In this document: positions 1 through 5,342 of the stretch, piece after piece
How the letters are laid out: every line of letters starts with the position of its first letter
Numbering within the stretch: the first letter of the stretch is position 1
From: Cyanobacteria bacterium HKST-UBA02
GTDB taxonomy: Bacteria; Cyanobacteriota; Vampirovibrionia; Obscuribacterales; Obscuribacteraceae
Assembly: GCA_020431945.1 (NCBI GenBank)
Contig: JAGQHH010000446.1
Location: 1 to 5,342 of the forward strand
Length of the DNA stretch: 5,342 bases
Reading direction: 5' to 3'
Translations under genes and position numbers: made by a program
The notes under the pieces: generated by a model
What the model was told of the DNA's origin: nothing
The model's input: only the letters and a program-made list of their open reading frames with translations
The model's database searches: none

Positions 1-1551
1 GCCAAAATTTTCTGGGTGACCGTCCTGGCCCTGGCAGTACGGCTGGCAACCGTATCGAGAACCGGTCTCACCGACGACGAATCGAACGGCATCGCTATCG
101 CCCTCACCGGTGGGCTTGGCGATCTGGTCTCTCATTTGAAAAATGACGGCAATGCGCCTTTCGCCTATATGCTCCTGCGACTCTACACGATAATTGCCGG
201 GGACAGCGACACCAGTGTGAAATTCGCCGTCATCCTCATGGGCACCCTCACTGTTCCCCTGATTTATTTCCAGTTCAAAAAGGATCTTCCGGAGCGTCTC
301 AACCTGCAGATCTGCCTGCTCACCGCCCTGTCTCCATCCCTGGTGCGCTGGGGCAATCTGGTCAGACCTTACGGCACCCTGGTGGTGACGGCTTTCATCT
401 CTACTTTCGCCTGCATAAAATCCCTCGACAAAAAAGCTTCTTCCTGGTGGATCCCGGTCTACGGTCTGGCCACCGCCGCTCTTGTCTACTCCCACTACTG
501 GGGAGCCTTCGTTCCGGTCGGTCAGGCGGGACTCGCTCTCATCGGTCTTGCCCGACGCTGGTTCGGCTGGGCAGAGCTCAAACGCTGGCTCCTGGGCGTC
601 GCCATCTCCCTTGTCTTTTTCGCTCCCCAGCTCCCGATCCTCTCTTATCAGCTCAAGCATGTGGTGGATCTCTGGGATCAGATCTCGAGCATGATCCGGC
701 TCATCCCTGATTTCCTGCCGATGATCGTTGTCTGCGACGGCAGCGGCTTCGAGTCGGCTATCTGCACATTTCTTCTGATCGCAGCCATGCTGGCACCATC
801 GGCGATTATCAAAGACGACGACGGCAAAGTCCTCTTCGACGGCCGGTACTGGAAGGTCCTCACCCTCTGCGGGCTCCTGGGGTGTTTCCTGGTCTCCTTC
901 TTCCTGCCCACCATGCGCTTTCGCTATACGGTGAGTTTCGTCCCCCTGCTCTTCATAATGTATGTAACAGGGATAGACAGCCTCTTCCAGCAGTCACCGG
1001 GGAGAGTGCGATTTTTTCTGACCAGCGGGATCTGGGTGATGATCTTCATTACCCCCCTCTATCTTCTCTCCACCGAGCCCGAGACCAGCTCCAGACTGGT
1101 GGTTCAAAAAATCGTCGATCAATGCGTTCCTGACAGGACCCTGGTCTTCGTCTCCTGGCAGGGATTCGCTCCGGCTGTCTGCCGTTATCTTCCGCGGAAT
1201 ATCGAATGCATCGCCTATCCCGACATGAAAAGACCGACCTTTAACGACTGGTCCGATATGAACGCCAAGATGCAGGATCCGGACCGACTGCCATTGCTCT
1301 ACGATCGTTTTCAGAAAGTCCTGGACAAAGACGGAGAGCTCTGGGTGATCGACGCCACTCCTGACCTGCAGTCCAAGCCCTGGCAGCAGCGCAACATCTC
1401 CAAGAAAATGTCCATGCTCAAGGCCAACAAGTACAGGATGCAGCAGGTACGGGGCTGGCTCGAGGCTCATGCCAGCCAGAAAGGCAAGATCTCGGTGGCT
1501 CCGGGCAGGGATGTCACCGCTTATATCAGCGTCTGGCAGAGACGCCCCTAA
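1..1551 (+). CDS. GT-C fold membrane glycosyltransferase, GT39/ArnT-like (5' partial)
   Basis: This is probably an integral membrane glycosyltransferase that moves a sugar from a polyprenyl-phosphate carrier to an acceptor on the outer face of the cytoplasmic membrane. The frame is open from base 1. The first methionine-type codon (GTG at 16) has no ribosome binding site and would cut into the first membrane helix, so the true start lies upstream. Numbering visible residues from base 1, about ten hydrophobic segments fall within 1-357. Family-type motifs are present: an acidic DDES in the first outer loop (25-28, the place of the catalytic Asp/Glu), NDGNAPF (48-54, matching the usual D-x-P-P-L region), LVRPYG (120-125), YSHYWG (163-168) and RFRY (306-309). 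Residues from about 358 to 516 form a soluble tail, presumably periplasmic. Fold and family are reasonably clear. Donor and acceptor cannot be told from the sequence. The gene ends tail to tail with the TPR gene, the two stops overlapping by four bases. Confidence 0.8.
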   Translation, partial: AKIFWVTVLALAVRLATVSRTGLTDDESNGIAIALTGGLGDLVSHLKNDGNAPFAYMLLRLYTIIAGDSDTSVKFAVILMGTLTVPLIYFQFKKDLPERLNLQICLLTALSPSLVRWGNLVRPYGTLVVTAFISTFACIKSLDKKASSWWIPVYGLATAALVYSHYWGAFVPVGQAGLALIGLARRWFGWAELKRWLLGVAISLVFFAPQLPILSYQLKHVVDLWDQISSMIRLIPDFLPMIVVCDGSGFESAICTFLLIAAMLAPSAIIKDDDGKVLFDGRYWKVLTLCGLLGCFLVSFFLPTMRFRYTVSFVPLLFIMYVTGIDSLFQQSPGRVRFFLTSGIWVMIFITPLYLLSTEPETSSRLVVQKIVDQCVPDRTLVFVSWQGFAPAVCRYLPRNIECIAYPDMKRPTFNDWSDMNAKMQDPDRLPLLYDRFQKVLDKDGELWVIDATPDLQSKPWQQRNISKKMSMLKANKYRMQQVRGWLEAHASQKGKISVAPGRDVTAYISVWQRRP

Positions 1552-2669
1552 GCAAGGGGATTGTAGTCGTTGAAGATTTTTTCTGCCCGGTCCTCCAGGA
1601 CCTGAGCCTCATCGACTTCTTTGAGGGCGCGATGGGTGGCTGCCAGAGAACGCAGAGCATTAGCGAGGAGGGGCGGAAAGCCGGCTTTCTCCCGGATCGA
1701 GACAGCTTCCTTCAGATAGCCCATGGCCTCGCCGTATCGTCCCGACTCATGCAGCAGACTGCCGAGACTGTGAGCGCTCACCGCCACGTCGAGATGATCC
1801 GGTCCCAGCACCCGCCGTCTTATATCCAGGGCCTTGAGATAAAGGAATTCCGCTTCGGCAGGCAGATACTGCGAGCGATAGAGATCCGCCAGGAGCTGGA
1901 CATTCTCAGCCACCAGGGGATGAGCCGGCCAGAGAGACTCGGTCTCGCTCAACAACGAATACCGGAAGAGCATCTCGGCTTCCTCCTGCTTGCCCTGCTT
2001 GAACTTCTCTCGGGACAGTACGAGCAATCCGGCGGCCAGGTCCCCGGTGGTGGAGAACTTGCACTGGTGCGGGGTGCCGGGCATGAGACTGGTGGCACGC
2101 TTGAGATGAGCCCGGGAAGCATCGCTCTTTCCCTGGCGGCTGGTGATCAGAGTAAGGGCCATGGAAGCAATTCCCACGACTTCGCTCTCTTCCCCGGCAA
2201 TCTTCCGGTAAGCGGCCAGGGAAGCTTCGACCTCGATCTCGGCAAGATCGAATTTGCCCCAGGCGAAATAGAGCCCGGCCAGATAATTGCGACGTCTGGC
2301 TGTTTGCGGATCATCCGGTCCGTAGAGCATCTGGGAGATCTCCAGGGCGCCCCGGTAAAACGGCTCGGCATCCGAGAAGCGCTCTCGCAAGCGAAGCAGG
2401 AATCCGGTGGCATGCATGATCTCCAGAGCTTGCTGGCTGACGGCGCCGCTTTCGGATTGCTCCACTATATTGAGAGCCTGGCGGTAGAGCTCCTCCGCTT
2501 CCTGATAACGTCCGGAGGCATGATAGAAATAAGCCAGCTCGGTGAGAGCCGGGAGCAAGTCCGGATCCGGCTTCGATCGCGATCTCGAATTCGAGGCTGC
2601 GGCGCTGCGGGCGCCGGCTTTCTCCAGCCTCTCTTTGAGCGCCTCCAGTTCGGGATCTTTGTCGTTCAT
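1548..2669 (-). CDS. Tetratricopeptide repeat protein, kinesin-light-chain type
   Basis: The 373-residue protein is built almost wholly of TPR helical hairpins, a scaffold for protein-protein contacts. About eight repeats can be counted, near residues 38-71, 80-113, 123-156, 165-198, 210-243, 253-286, 295-328 and 335-368. Most show the TPR pattern (for example A-x-x-Y-x-x-x-G-R-Y-x-E-A-E-x-L-Y-x-x-A-L at 45-66). Linkers of about eight residues give a spacing near 42, typical of kinesin-light-chain-like repeats; LYGPDDP (115-121) and LGPDHLDVA (288-296) are the usual linker signatures. The N-terminal 37 residues are charged and Ser/Arg-rich. There is no signal peptide or membrane segment, so it is probably cytoplasmic. 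Its ATG overlaps the stop of the upstream hydrolase gene as TAATG, and only a weak GGAA lies about 11 bases before it, so translational coupling is likely. The binding partner is unknown. The TPR assignment is firm and the role open. Confidence 0.88.
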   Translation of the reverse strand: MNDKDPELEALKERLEKAGARSAAASNSRSRSKPDPDLLPALTELAYFYHASGRYQEAEELYRQALNIVEQSESGAVSQQALEIMHATGFLLRLRERFSDAEPFYRGALEISQMLYGPDDPQTARRRNYLAGLYFAWGKFDLAEIEVEASLAAYRKIAGEESEVVGIASMALTLITSRQGKSDASRAHLKRATSLMPGTPHQCKFSTTGDLAAGLLVLSREKFKQGKQEEAEMLFRYSLLSETESLWPAHPLVAENVQLLADLYRSQYLPAEAEFLYLKALDIRRRVLGPDHLDVAVSAHSLGSLLHESGRYGEAMGYLKEAVSIREKAGFPPLLANALRSLAATHRALKEVDEAQVLEDRAEKIFNDYNPLA

Positions 2670-3361
2670 TACTGGCGCTTTTCCATATAGTCATCCACTG
2701 CCGAGCGTATGGCGAAGACGAAGGCCTCGAAGTTTGGCGAGGTTTTATCCCTGAGACGATAAACGCTGGCGTTCCGGGCATACTCGCTGACTCCCGGAAG
2801 CAGGGACTCCGCCACCGGCACCGGGATCTCCACCTGGAGTCCGCGTTCGCTGGCTAGATTGACGAAATTCCTCTTGTCGACCCCTTTCAGGCGGGGAGGC
2901 TCCAGATCGGTGAGAAAACCCATGGCGGCAAGACGCTCCGAAGCCAGCTCTTTGAGTTCTTTGTTGCGGCCCCCCAGATAGATCTTGTGATGGTCGTCCC
3001 GCATACGGTGCAAGGAAACACAGATTCGACTCCGGGAAAGCAGGCCGGCTAGCCTGTCGTCCATGAAATTGGTGGAGGTTACATGTCCGCGGTGCCGGAA
3101 AGTGCCGTTCATGAAAACGAAATCGAAGAGATTGTGATCGCTGCCGGCGATGGCCCGGGCAAGCTCCGAAGTGCCGGACTCGATATTGCCCCCGTGAGGA
3201 GCGACTACTGTCACGCCGCTGGTGCCGGGACGGCAATAGATGACATAGTCTATCCCCTGCTTGAGATCGGCTTTGAGACTGTATAGATCCGCGTAAAAGT
3301 CCCGTCTCCTGTGGTGGTAGACGGTCTCGAATCGCTCTGGTGGTTGGGCGTCGCCGGTCAT
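2669..3361 (-). CDS. Poly-gamma-glutamate hydrolase family protein (PF05908-like)
   Basis: The protein resembles the zinc-dependent phage PghP/YmaC-type family, which cleaves gamma-linked polyglutamate. In the 230-residue form visible matches are VVAPHGGNIESGTSELARAI (52-71, with metal-ligand candidates His56 and Glu61), HVTSTNF (93-99), VSLHRM (115-120, ligand candidate His118), YLGGRN (128-133) and a C-terminal NFVNLASERGLQVEIP (165-180). Length fits the family. No signal peptide is seen, so secretion is not evident, and the substrate here may differ from capsular polyglutamate. I prefer the ATG at 3361. The alternative ATG at 3418 adds 19 residues with rare-type codons (TCA, ACA, ATA, TTA, AGA) unlike the rest of the gene, overlaps a likely promoter, and lacks a ribosome binding site. 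The ATG at 3361 has only a weak GTGAG before it. The gene leads a two-gene unit with the TPR gene. The family call is good; the exact substrate is inferred. Confidence 0.8.
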   Translation of the reverse strand: MTGDAQPPERFETVYHHRRRDFYADLYSLKADLKQGIDYVIYCRPGTSGVTVVAPHGGNIESGTSELARAIAGSDHNLFDFVFMNGTFRHRGHVTSTNFMDDRLAGLLSRSRICVSLHRMRDDHHKIYLGGRNKELKELASERLAAMGFLTDLEPPRLKGVDKRNFVNLASERGLQVEIPVPVAESLLPGVSEYARNASVYRLRDKTSPNFEAFVFAIRSAVDDYMEKRQ

Positions 3362-3365
3362 CGGT

Positions 3366-3394
3366 CTCACAGTCTTCGAGGCTGCTAATATAGT
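3366..3394 (+). promoter_or_regulatory. Possible sigma-70-type promoter for the kinase unit
   Basis: On the plus strand CTCACA (3366-3371, 4 of 6 to -35) lies 17 bases before TATAGT (3389-3394, 5 of 6 to -10). Transcription would start near 3401, giving a leader of roughly 68 bases before the kinase ATG at 3469. The -10 overlaps the minus-strand -10 in the same AT-rich island, so the two would compete for polymerase. It is inferred from consensus matching only. Confidence 0.28.
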
Positions 3395-3415
3395 AGCAAT
3401 GATCGGCGGTGTTGA
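3387..3415 (-). promoter_or_regulatory. Possible sigma-70-type promoter for the hydrolase-TPR unit
   Basis: Read on the minus strand, TCAACA (3415-3410, 4 of 6 to the -35 consensus) is followed after 17 bases by TATATT (3392-3387, 5 of 6 to the -10 consensus). Transcription would start near 3380, leaving about 19 bases before the ATG at 3361. This agrees with the shorter start for the hydrolase. The match is by eye and the organism's sigma factor preference is unknown. Confidence 0.35.
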
Positions 3416-3439
3416 CATCTGTCGCCGCCCGGTCCGGCA

Positions 3440-3449
3440 GTGATATCAC
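3440..3449. promoter_or_regulatory. 10-bp perfect palindrome, possible operator
   Basis: GTGATATCAC is a perfect inverted repeat with no spacer, lying 19 bases before the kinase ATG and downstream of the proposed kinase promoter. A site here could bind a dimeric regulator. It is short enough to arise by chance, and no second copy was noticed in the window. Confidence 0.2.
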
Positions 3450-3459
3450 CGGAGATACC

Positions 3460-3463
3460 AGGA
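3460..3463 (+). promoter_or_regulatory. Ribosome binding site deciding the kinase start
   Basis: AGGA lies five bases before the ATG at 3469. The longer reading that begins at GTG 3409 has no such site and would run into the divergent gene's 5' region. This supports the ATG at 3469 as the kinase start. Confidence 0.55.
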
Positions 3464-3468
3464 TCTTC

Positions 3469-4329
3469 ATGGTCAAGTTTAGCGATCTGATCGGACGCAC
3501 CGTAGGCAATCATTACCGCATCGAATCACTCATCGGTACAGGCGGCTATAGCGCCATATTCCAGGCCACCCACCTGCTCCTGGACCGCCAGGTAGCCGTC
3601 AAAGTCATGTCCGCGCCGGTTACGGACAGCCGCCGGATCGAGCGCTTCGAGCGGGAAGCCAAGCTCGTGAGCAAACTATCCCATCCGAATATCTGCGGTC
3701 TCTTCGAATTCTGGTTCGATGACGATGGTGTGCCTTTTCTGGTCATGGAGAAAGTGAACGGTCTCTCCCTGGGGCAGTATCTCAAGGAGAAAGGCAGATT
3801 GAGCCTTCCTCATGCCGCCTCCATCGCCCATGGTATCTGCCAGGGTCTCGGCTTCGCCCATGAAAAGGGAATCGTGCACCGGGACATGAAGCCGGAGAAC
3901 GTCATGATCGCCAATCCCGACACCGAGGACGAGCTGGTCAAGATCCTCGATTTCGGCACGGCCAAGAGCCTGCACGACCGTTATATGAAAAAGCTCACCG
4001 AGACCGGCTATGTTCCCGGCACTCCCGGCTTCATGAGCCCGGAGCAGTGCATGGGCAGAGACGTGGATGCGCGCTCCGATATCTACTCACTCACCTGCAT
4101 GCTCTACCTGATGGTGACCGGACGCGAGATCTTCAAGCACAAGAGCCCGATAATCATGATGAAGATGCATATTCAAGATGAGCCCGATCTATCGGCGCCG
4201 GAGCTCCCCCCGGAGTTGATCCCGTTTCTGCAGCTCGGCTTCCAGAAAGTGCCGGAAGATCGATTCCAGTCCGCCGCGGAATTCGACGAGGGGCTCGCTC
4301 AGATAGTAAGATCGGTCCATGCTTCCTGA
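3469..4329 (+). CDS. Soluble Hanks-type serine/threonine protein kinase
   Basis: This is a eukaryotic-like protein kinase that transfers phosphate from ATP to Ser/Thr of target proteins. All catalytic landmarks are present in the 286-residue form: Gly-rich loop GTGGYSAIF (23-31), ATP-anchoring Lys45 in VAVKV, helix-C Glu63, HRDMKPEN (137-144, catalytic Asp139), DFG (161-163, metal-binding Asp161), activation segment ending GTPGFMSPEQ (184-193) and the F-helix Asp204 in SDIYSL. The Arg before Asp139 makes it an RD-type kinase, usually controlled by activation-loop phosphorylation; the loop has Thr177, Thr179 and Thr185. The protein is essentially only the kinase domain. It lacks the transmembrane helix and PASTA, TPR or beta-propeller tail common in bacterial relatives, so it should be cytoplasmic. 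I chose the ATG with AGGA five bases upstream; GTG at 3409 would add 20 residues. Its end overlaps the following membrane-protein gene by 11 bases. Activity is well supported, but targets are unknown. Confidence 0.93.
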   Translation: MVKFSDLIGRTVGNHYRIESLIGTGGYSAIFQATHLLLDRQVAVKVMSAPVTDSRRIERFEREAKLVSKLSHPNICGLFEFWFDDDGVPFLVMEKVNGLSLGQYLKEKGRLSLPHAASIAHGICQGLGFAHEKGIVHRDMKPENVMIANPDTEDELVKILDFGTAKSLHDRYMKKLTETGYVPGTPGFMSPEQCMGRDVDARSDIYSLTCMLYLMVTGREIFKHKSPIIMMKMHIQDEPDLSAPELPPELIPFLQLGFQKVPEDRFQSAAEFDEGLAQIVRSVHAS

Positions 4330-5050
4330 GCTTCCGCCCACCACCTCGGATATGCAGATAGCGCTGGCCAAAGAGCGCAGCCGTTATGCCATCACTACTT
4401 TCACCCAGTCCTGGGTGCTCACCTTCAAAGAATTCTTTCCGCTTTTCGGAGCCTGGTTCGTCTCCACCTTCATGCCGGTGGTCATCCTTGTATTTTCGGT
4501 GCTGGCCGGTCTCGGTATCGACAAGCTCATTTTCCACACTTCCTTTGCCGGGTGGTGGACCCTGGCCGGTCTTCTTGTTCCGGGCTTCATGCTGGGCTGG
4601 CTCTATGCCGGCTGGATCTATGTCAGTCTCAAAGTAGCCCGGCGCATTCCGGTAAAATTCGGGGATTTTCTCAGACCTGTCTCCCAGTCCCTGAGCGCTT
4701 TTTTCGTGCTGGTCATCACAGTCTTACTCACATCCCTGGGCACAGCCTGTTTCGTCCTTCCCGGCGCCCTCCTCTTTTTGCGCCTGCAACTCGCTCCGTT
4801 CTATGTAGTCGACCAGAACATGGGTCCCTTTGCCGCCCTCAAGAGAAGCTGGCAGGACACCCGTATGATGTTCGTTCCTCTGGGGCTGCTCGACCTGTTT
4901 TTCGTAGGCTTGAACTGCCTTACCTCCACTGTGATCTTCGGGCCCTTTCTCTGCAATATGGGACTCACCGTAGCCAGTGCTCTGGTATACAGCCAGTGGC
5001 TCACCGATGAGAATCATCCTGATATGCCGAAGCTCGAAGGCGAAACTTGA
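4319..5050 (+). CDS. Multi-pass membrane protein of unknown function (DUF975/YciC-like features)
   Basis: The 243-residue protein has about five hydrophobic segments, near residues 41-65, 79-105, 124-158 (long, perhaps two half-helices), 184-203 and 205-227. A charged N-terminus of about 38 residues and a short acidic tail flank them. The stretch around 147-182, with LPGALLFLRLQLAPFYVVDQ followed by GPFAALKRSWQDTR, resembles the conserved loop of DUF975/YciC/GDPD-membrane-domain proteins, where a phrase like (V/I)DxxxGxxxALKxSWxxT follows a hydrophobic helix. That family has no firmly assigned biochemical activity. The ATG lies inside the kinase gene, 11 bases of overlap, with no convincing ribosome binding site, so coupling to kinase translation is likely; a second ATG is at 4352. 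The gene ends with in-frame tandem stops TGA-TAG (5048-5053). The close link to a membrane-free kinase suggests a partner or substrate, which is inference. Confidence 0.75.
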   Translation: MLPELPPTTSDMQIALAKERSRYAITTFTQSWVLTFKEFFPLFGAWFVSTFMPVVILVFSVLAGLGIDKLIFHTSFAGWWTLAGLLVPGFMLGWLYAGWIYVSLKVARRIPVKFGDFLRPVSQSLSAFFVLVITVLLTSLGTACFVLPGALLFLRLQLAPFYVVDQNMGPFAALKRSWQDTRMMFVPLGLLDLFFVGLNCLTSTVIFGPFLCNMGLTVASALVYSQWLTDENHPDMPKLEGET

Positions 5051-5074
5051 TAGAATCGACCGGATTAAAGAAAA

Positions 5075-5080
5075 GGGAGA
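5075..5080 (+). promoter_or_regulatory. Strong ribosome binding site for the last gene
   Basis: GGGAGA in a purine-rich run sits six bases before the ATG at 5087, the clearest Shine-Dalgarno sequence in the window. It indicates independent and probably efficient translation of the downstream gene, in contrast to the coupled starts upstream. Confidence 0.7.
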
Positions 5081-5086
5081 AAAACC

Positions 5087-5342
5087 ATGAACCAGCTTCC
5101 TGCCGTTCCCGCCCTCGGTCTCACCCTGGCGATTCCCCGGGACAGGGTCAAGCAGCTCCTCGAGACCCAGATCAATCGCGGCGGTGAGCTCCTGCAAAAA
5201 CCGGCTGCCTCTCCGGAAGAGATGGAGCAGCTCAAACGGCGTAAATGGGACTGGACCCTGGAGACCTGCAATGCCCTCAAGCAGGGTTTCACCACCGAAG
5301 CGGTGTCCTCCTTTTTCGCCGCCAATGTCTTTTTCGAGCCCA
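5087..5342 (+). CDS. Hypothetical protein, 3' truncated by window end
   Basis: Eighty-five codons are visible and the frame is open to the window edge. The start is well supported by GGGAGA six bases upstream. The visible part has no signal peptide or membrane helix. It looks mostly helical and amphipathic, with an IPRDRVKQLLETQINRGGEL region (residues 16-35), an acidic/basic linker, then KWDWTLETCNALKQGFTTEA (55-74). The layout (Ile-Pro, a helix ending in Gln-Ile-x-x-Gly-x-Glu-Leu-Leu, then a Trp-containing helix and a Phe-Thr segment) reminds me of the N-terminal leader on some proteins that carry a C-terminal TIR-like nucleotide-binding domain. No catalytic domain is visible, so no function is assigned. 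It follows the membrane-protein gene by 36 bases with no terminator seen, so it may belong to the same transcript as the kinase. Confidence 0.8.
   Translation, partial: MNQLPAVPALGLTLAIPRDRVKQLLETQINRGGELLQKPAASPEEMEQLKRRKWDWTLETCNALKQGFTTEAVSSFFAANVFFEP

Noticed and set aside
994..1470. Minus-strand 158-codon frame
   Set aside because: It is inside and opposite the glycosyltransferase gene, has His/Gly-rich composition and no motif. It is a shadow frame.
1632..2690. Plus-strand 352-codon frame as a real gene
   Set aside because: It lies entirely opposite the TPR gene, which has clear repeat motifs, and its product shows no recognisable domain and low-complexity Gly/Gln/Leu composition.
3412..3446. 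Perfect TTGACA (3412-3417) as a plus-strand -35 box
   Set aside because: At 16-18 bases downstream the sequence is GC-rich with no -10 match. The nearest AT-rich hexamer (TGATAT, 3441-3446) is 23 bases away, too far.
3409..3471. GTG at 3409 as kinase start
   Set aside because: It has no ribosome binding site, adds 20 residues outside the kinase fold and overlaps the proposed divergent promoter. The ATG at 3469 has AGGA at proper spacing.
5047..5075. TTGATA (5047-5052) as a promoter for the last gene
   Set aside because: No -10-like hexamer follows at about 17 bases, and TAGAAT (5051-5056) lacks a -35 at the right distance. Read-through from the kinase unit is the simpler view.
4724..5197. 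Minus-strand 157-codon frame
   Set aside because: It runs antisense across the end of the membrane-protein gene and the start of the last gene, both better supported by motifs or a ribosome binding site.
1..5342. CRISPR array, insertion sequence, tRNA or rRNA
   Set aside because: No spaced direct repeats, transposase motifs, terminal inverted repeats or structured RNA were seen. Coding genes fill nearly all of the window.

Overview
The window is ordinary-density bacterial DNA with six protein genes packed almost end to end. I see no RNA gene, insertion sequence or CRISPR array. Codon use favours C or G at third positions. A kinesin-light-chain-style TPR protein, a free-standing Ser/Thr kinase and GT-C glycosyltransferase-type membrane proteins together suggest a bacterium with many eukaryotic-like signalling and repeat proteins. 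Obscuribacterales/Melainabacteria, Acidobacteria, Planctomycetes or Myxococcota would fit. This taxonomic guess is inference and of low confidence.

Layout. (1) Bases 1-1551 (+) hold the 3' part of a multi-spanning GT39/ArnT-like glycosyltransferase whose start lies before the window. (2) It ends tail to tail with a two-gene minus-strand unit: a poly-gamma-glutamate hydrolase-family protein (2669-3361), then a TPR protein (1548-2669). Their stop and start codons overlap as TAATG. (3) A short divergent control region (about 3362-3468) carries an AT-rich island that can be read as overlapping promoters on both strands, plus a 10-bp palindrome. (4) The plus strand then holds a soluble Ser/Thr protein kinase (3469-4329), an integral membrane protein that overlaps it by 11 bases (4319-5050), and, after 36 bases with a strong ribosome binding site, the 5' end of a further gene (5087 to the window edge).

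How they may work together. The minus-strand pair looks translationally coupled and may be co-functional, but nothing shows what the TPR protein binds. The kinase has a complete catalytic core and no membrane or sensor segment. The overlapping membrane protein could supply the membrane end of a split receptor-kinase arrangement, which is a hypothesis. The final truncated gene has an N-terminus reminiscent of the helical leader found on some TIR-like nucleotide-binding proteins, but the diagnostic domain lies outside the window. I found no clear new system. The most interesting part is the kinase / membrane protein / unknown-protein cassette and its divergent control region.
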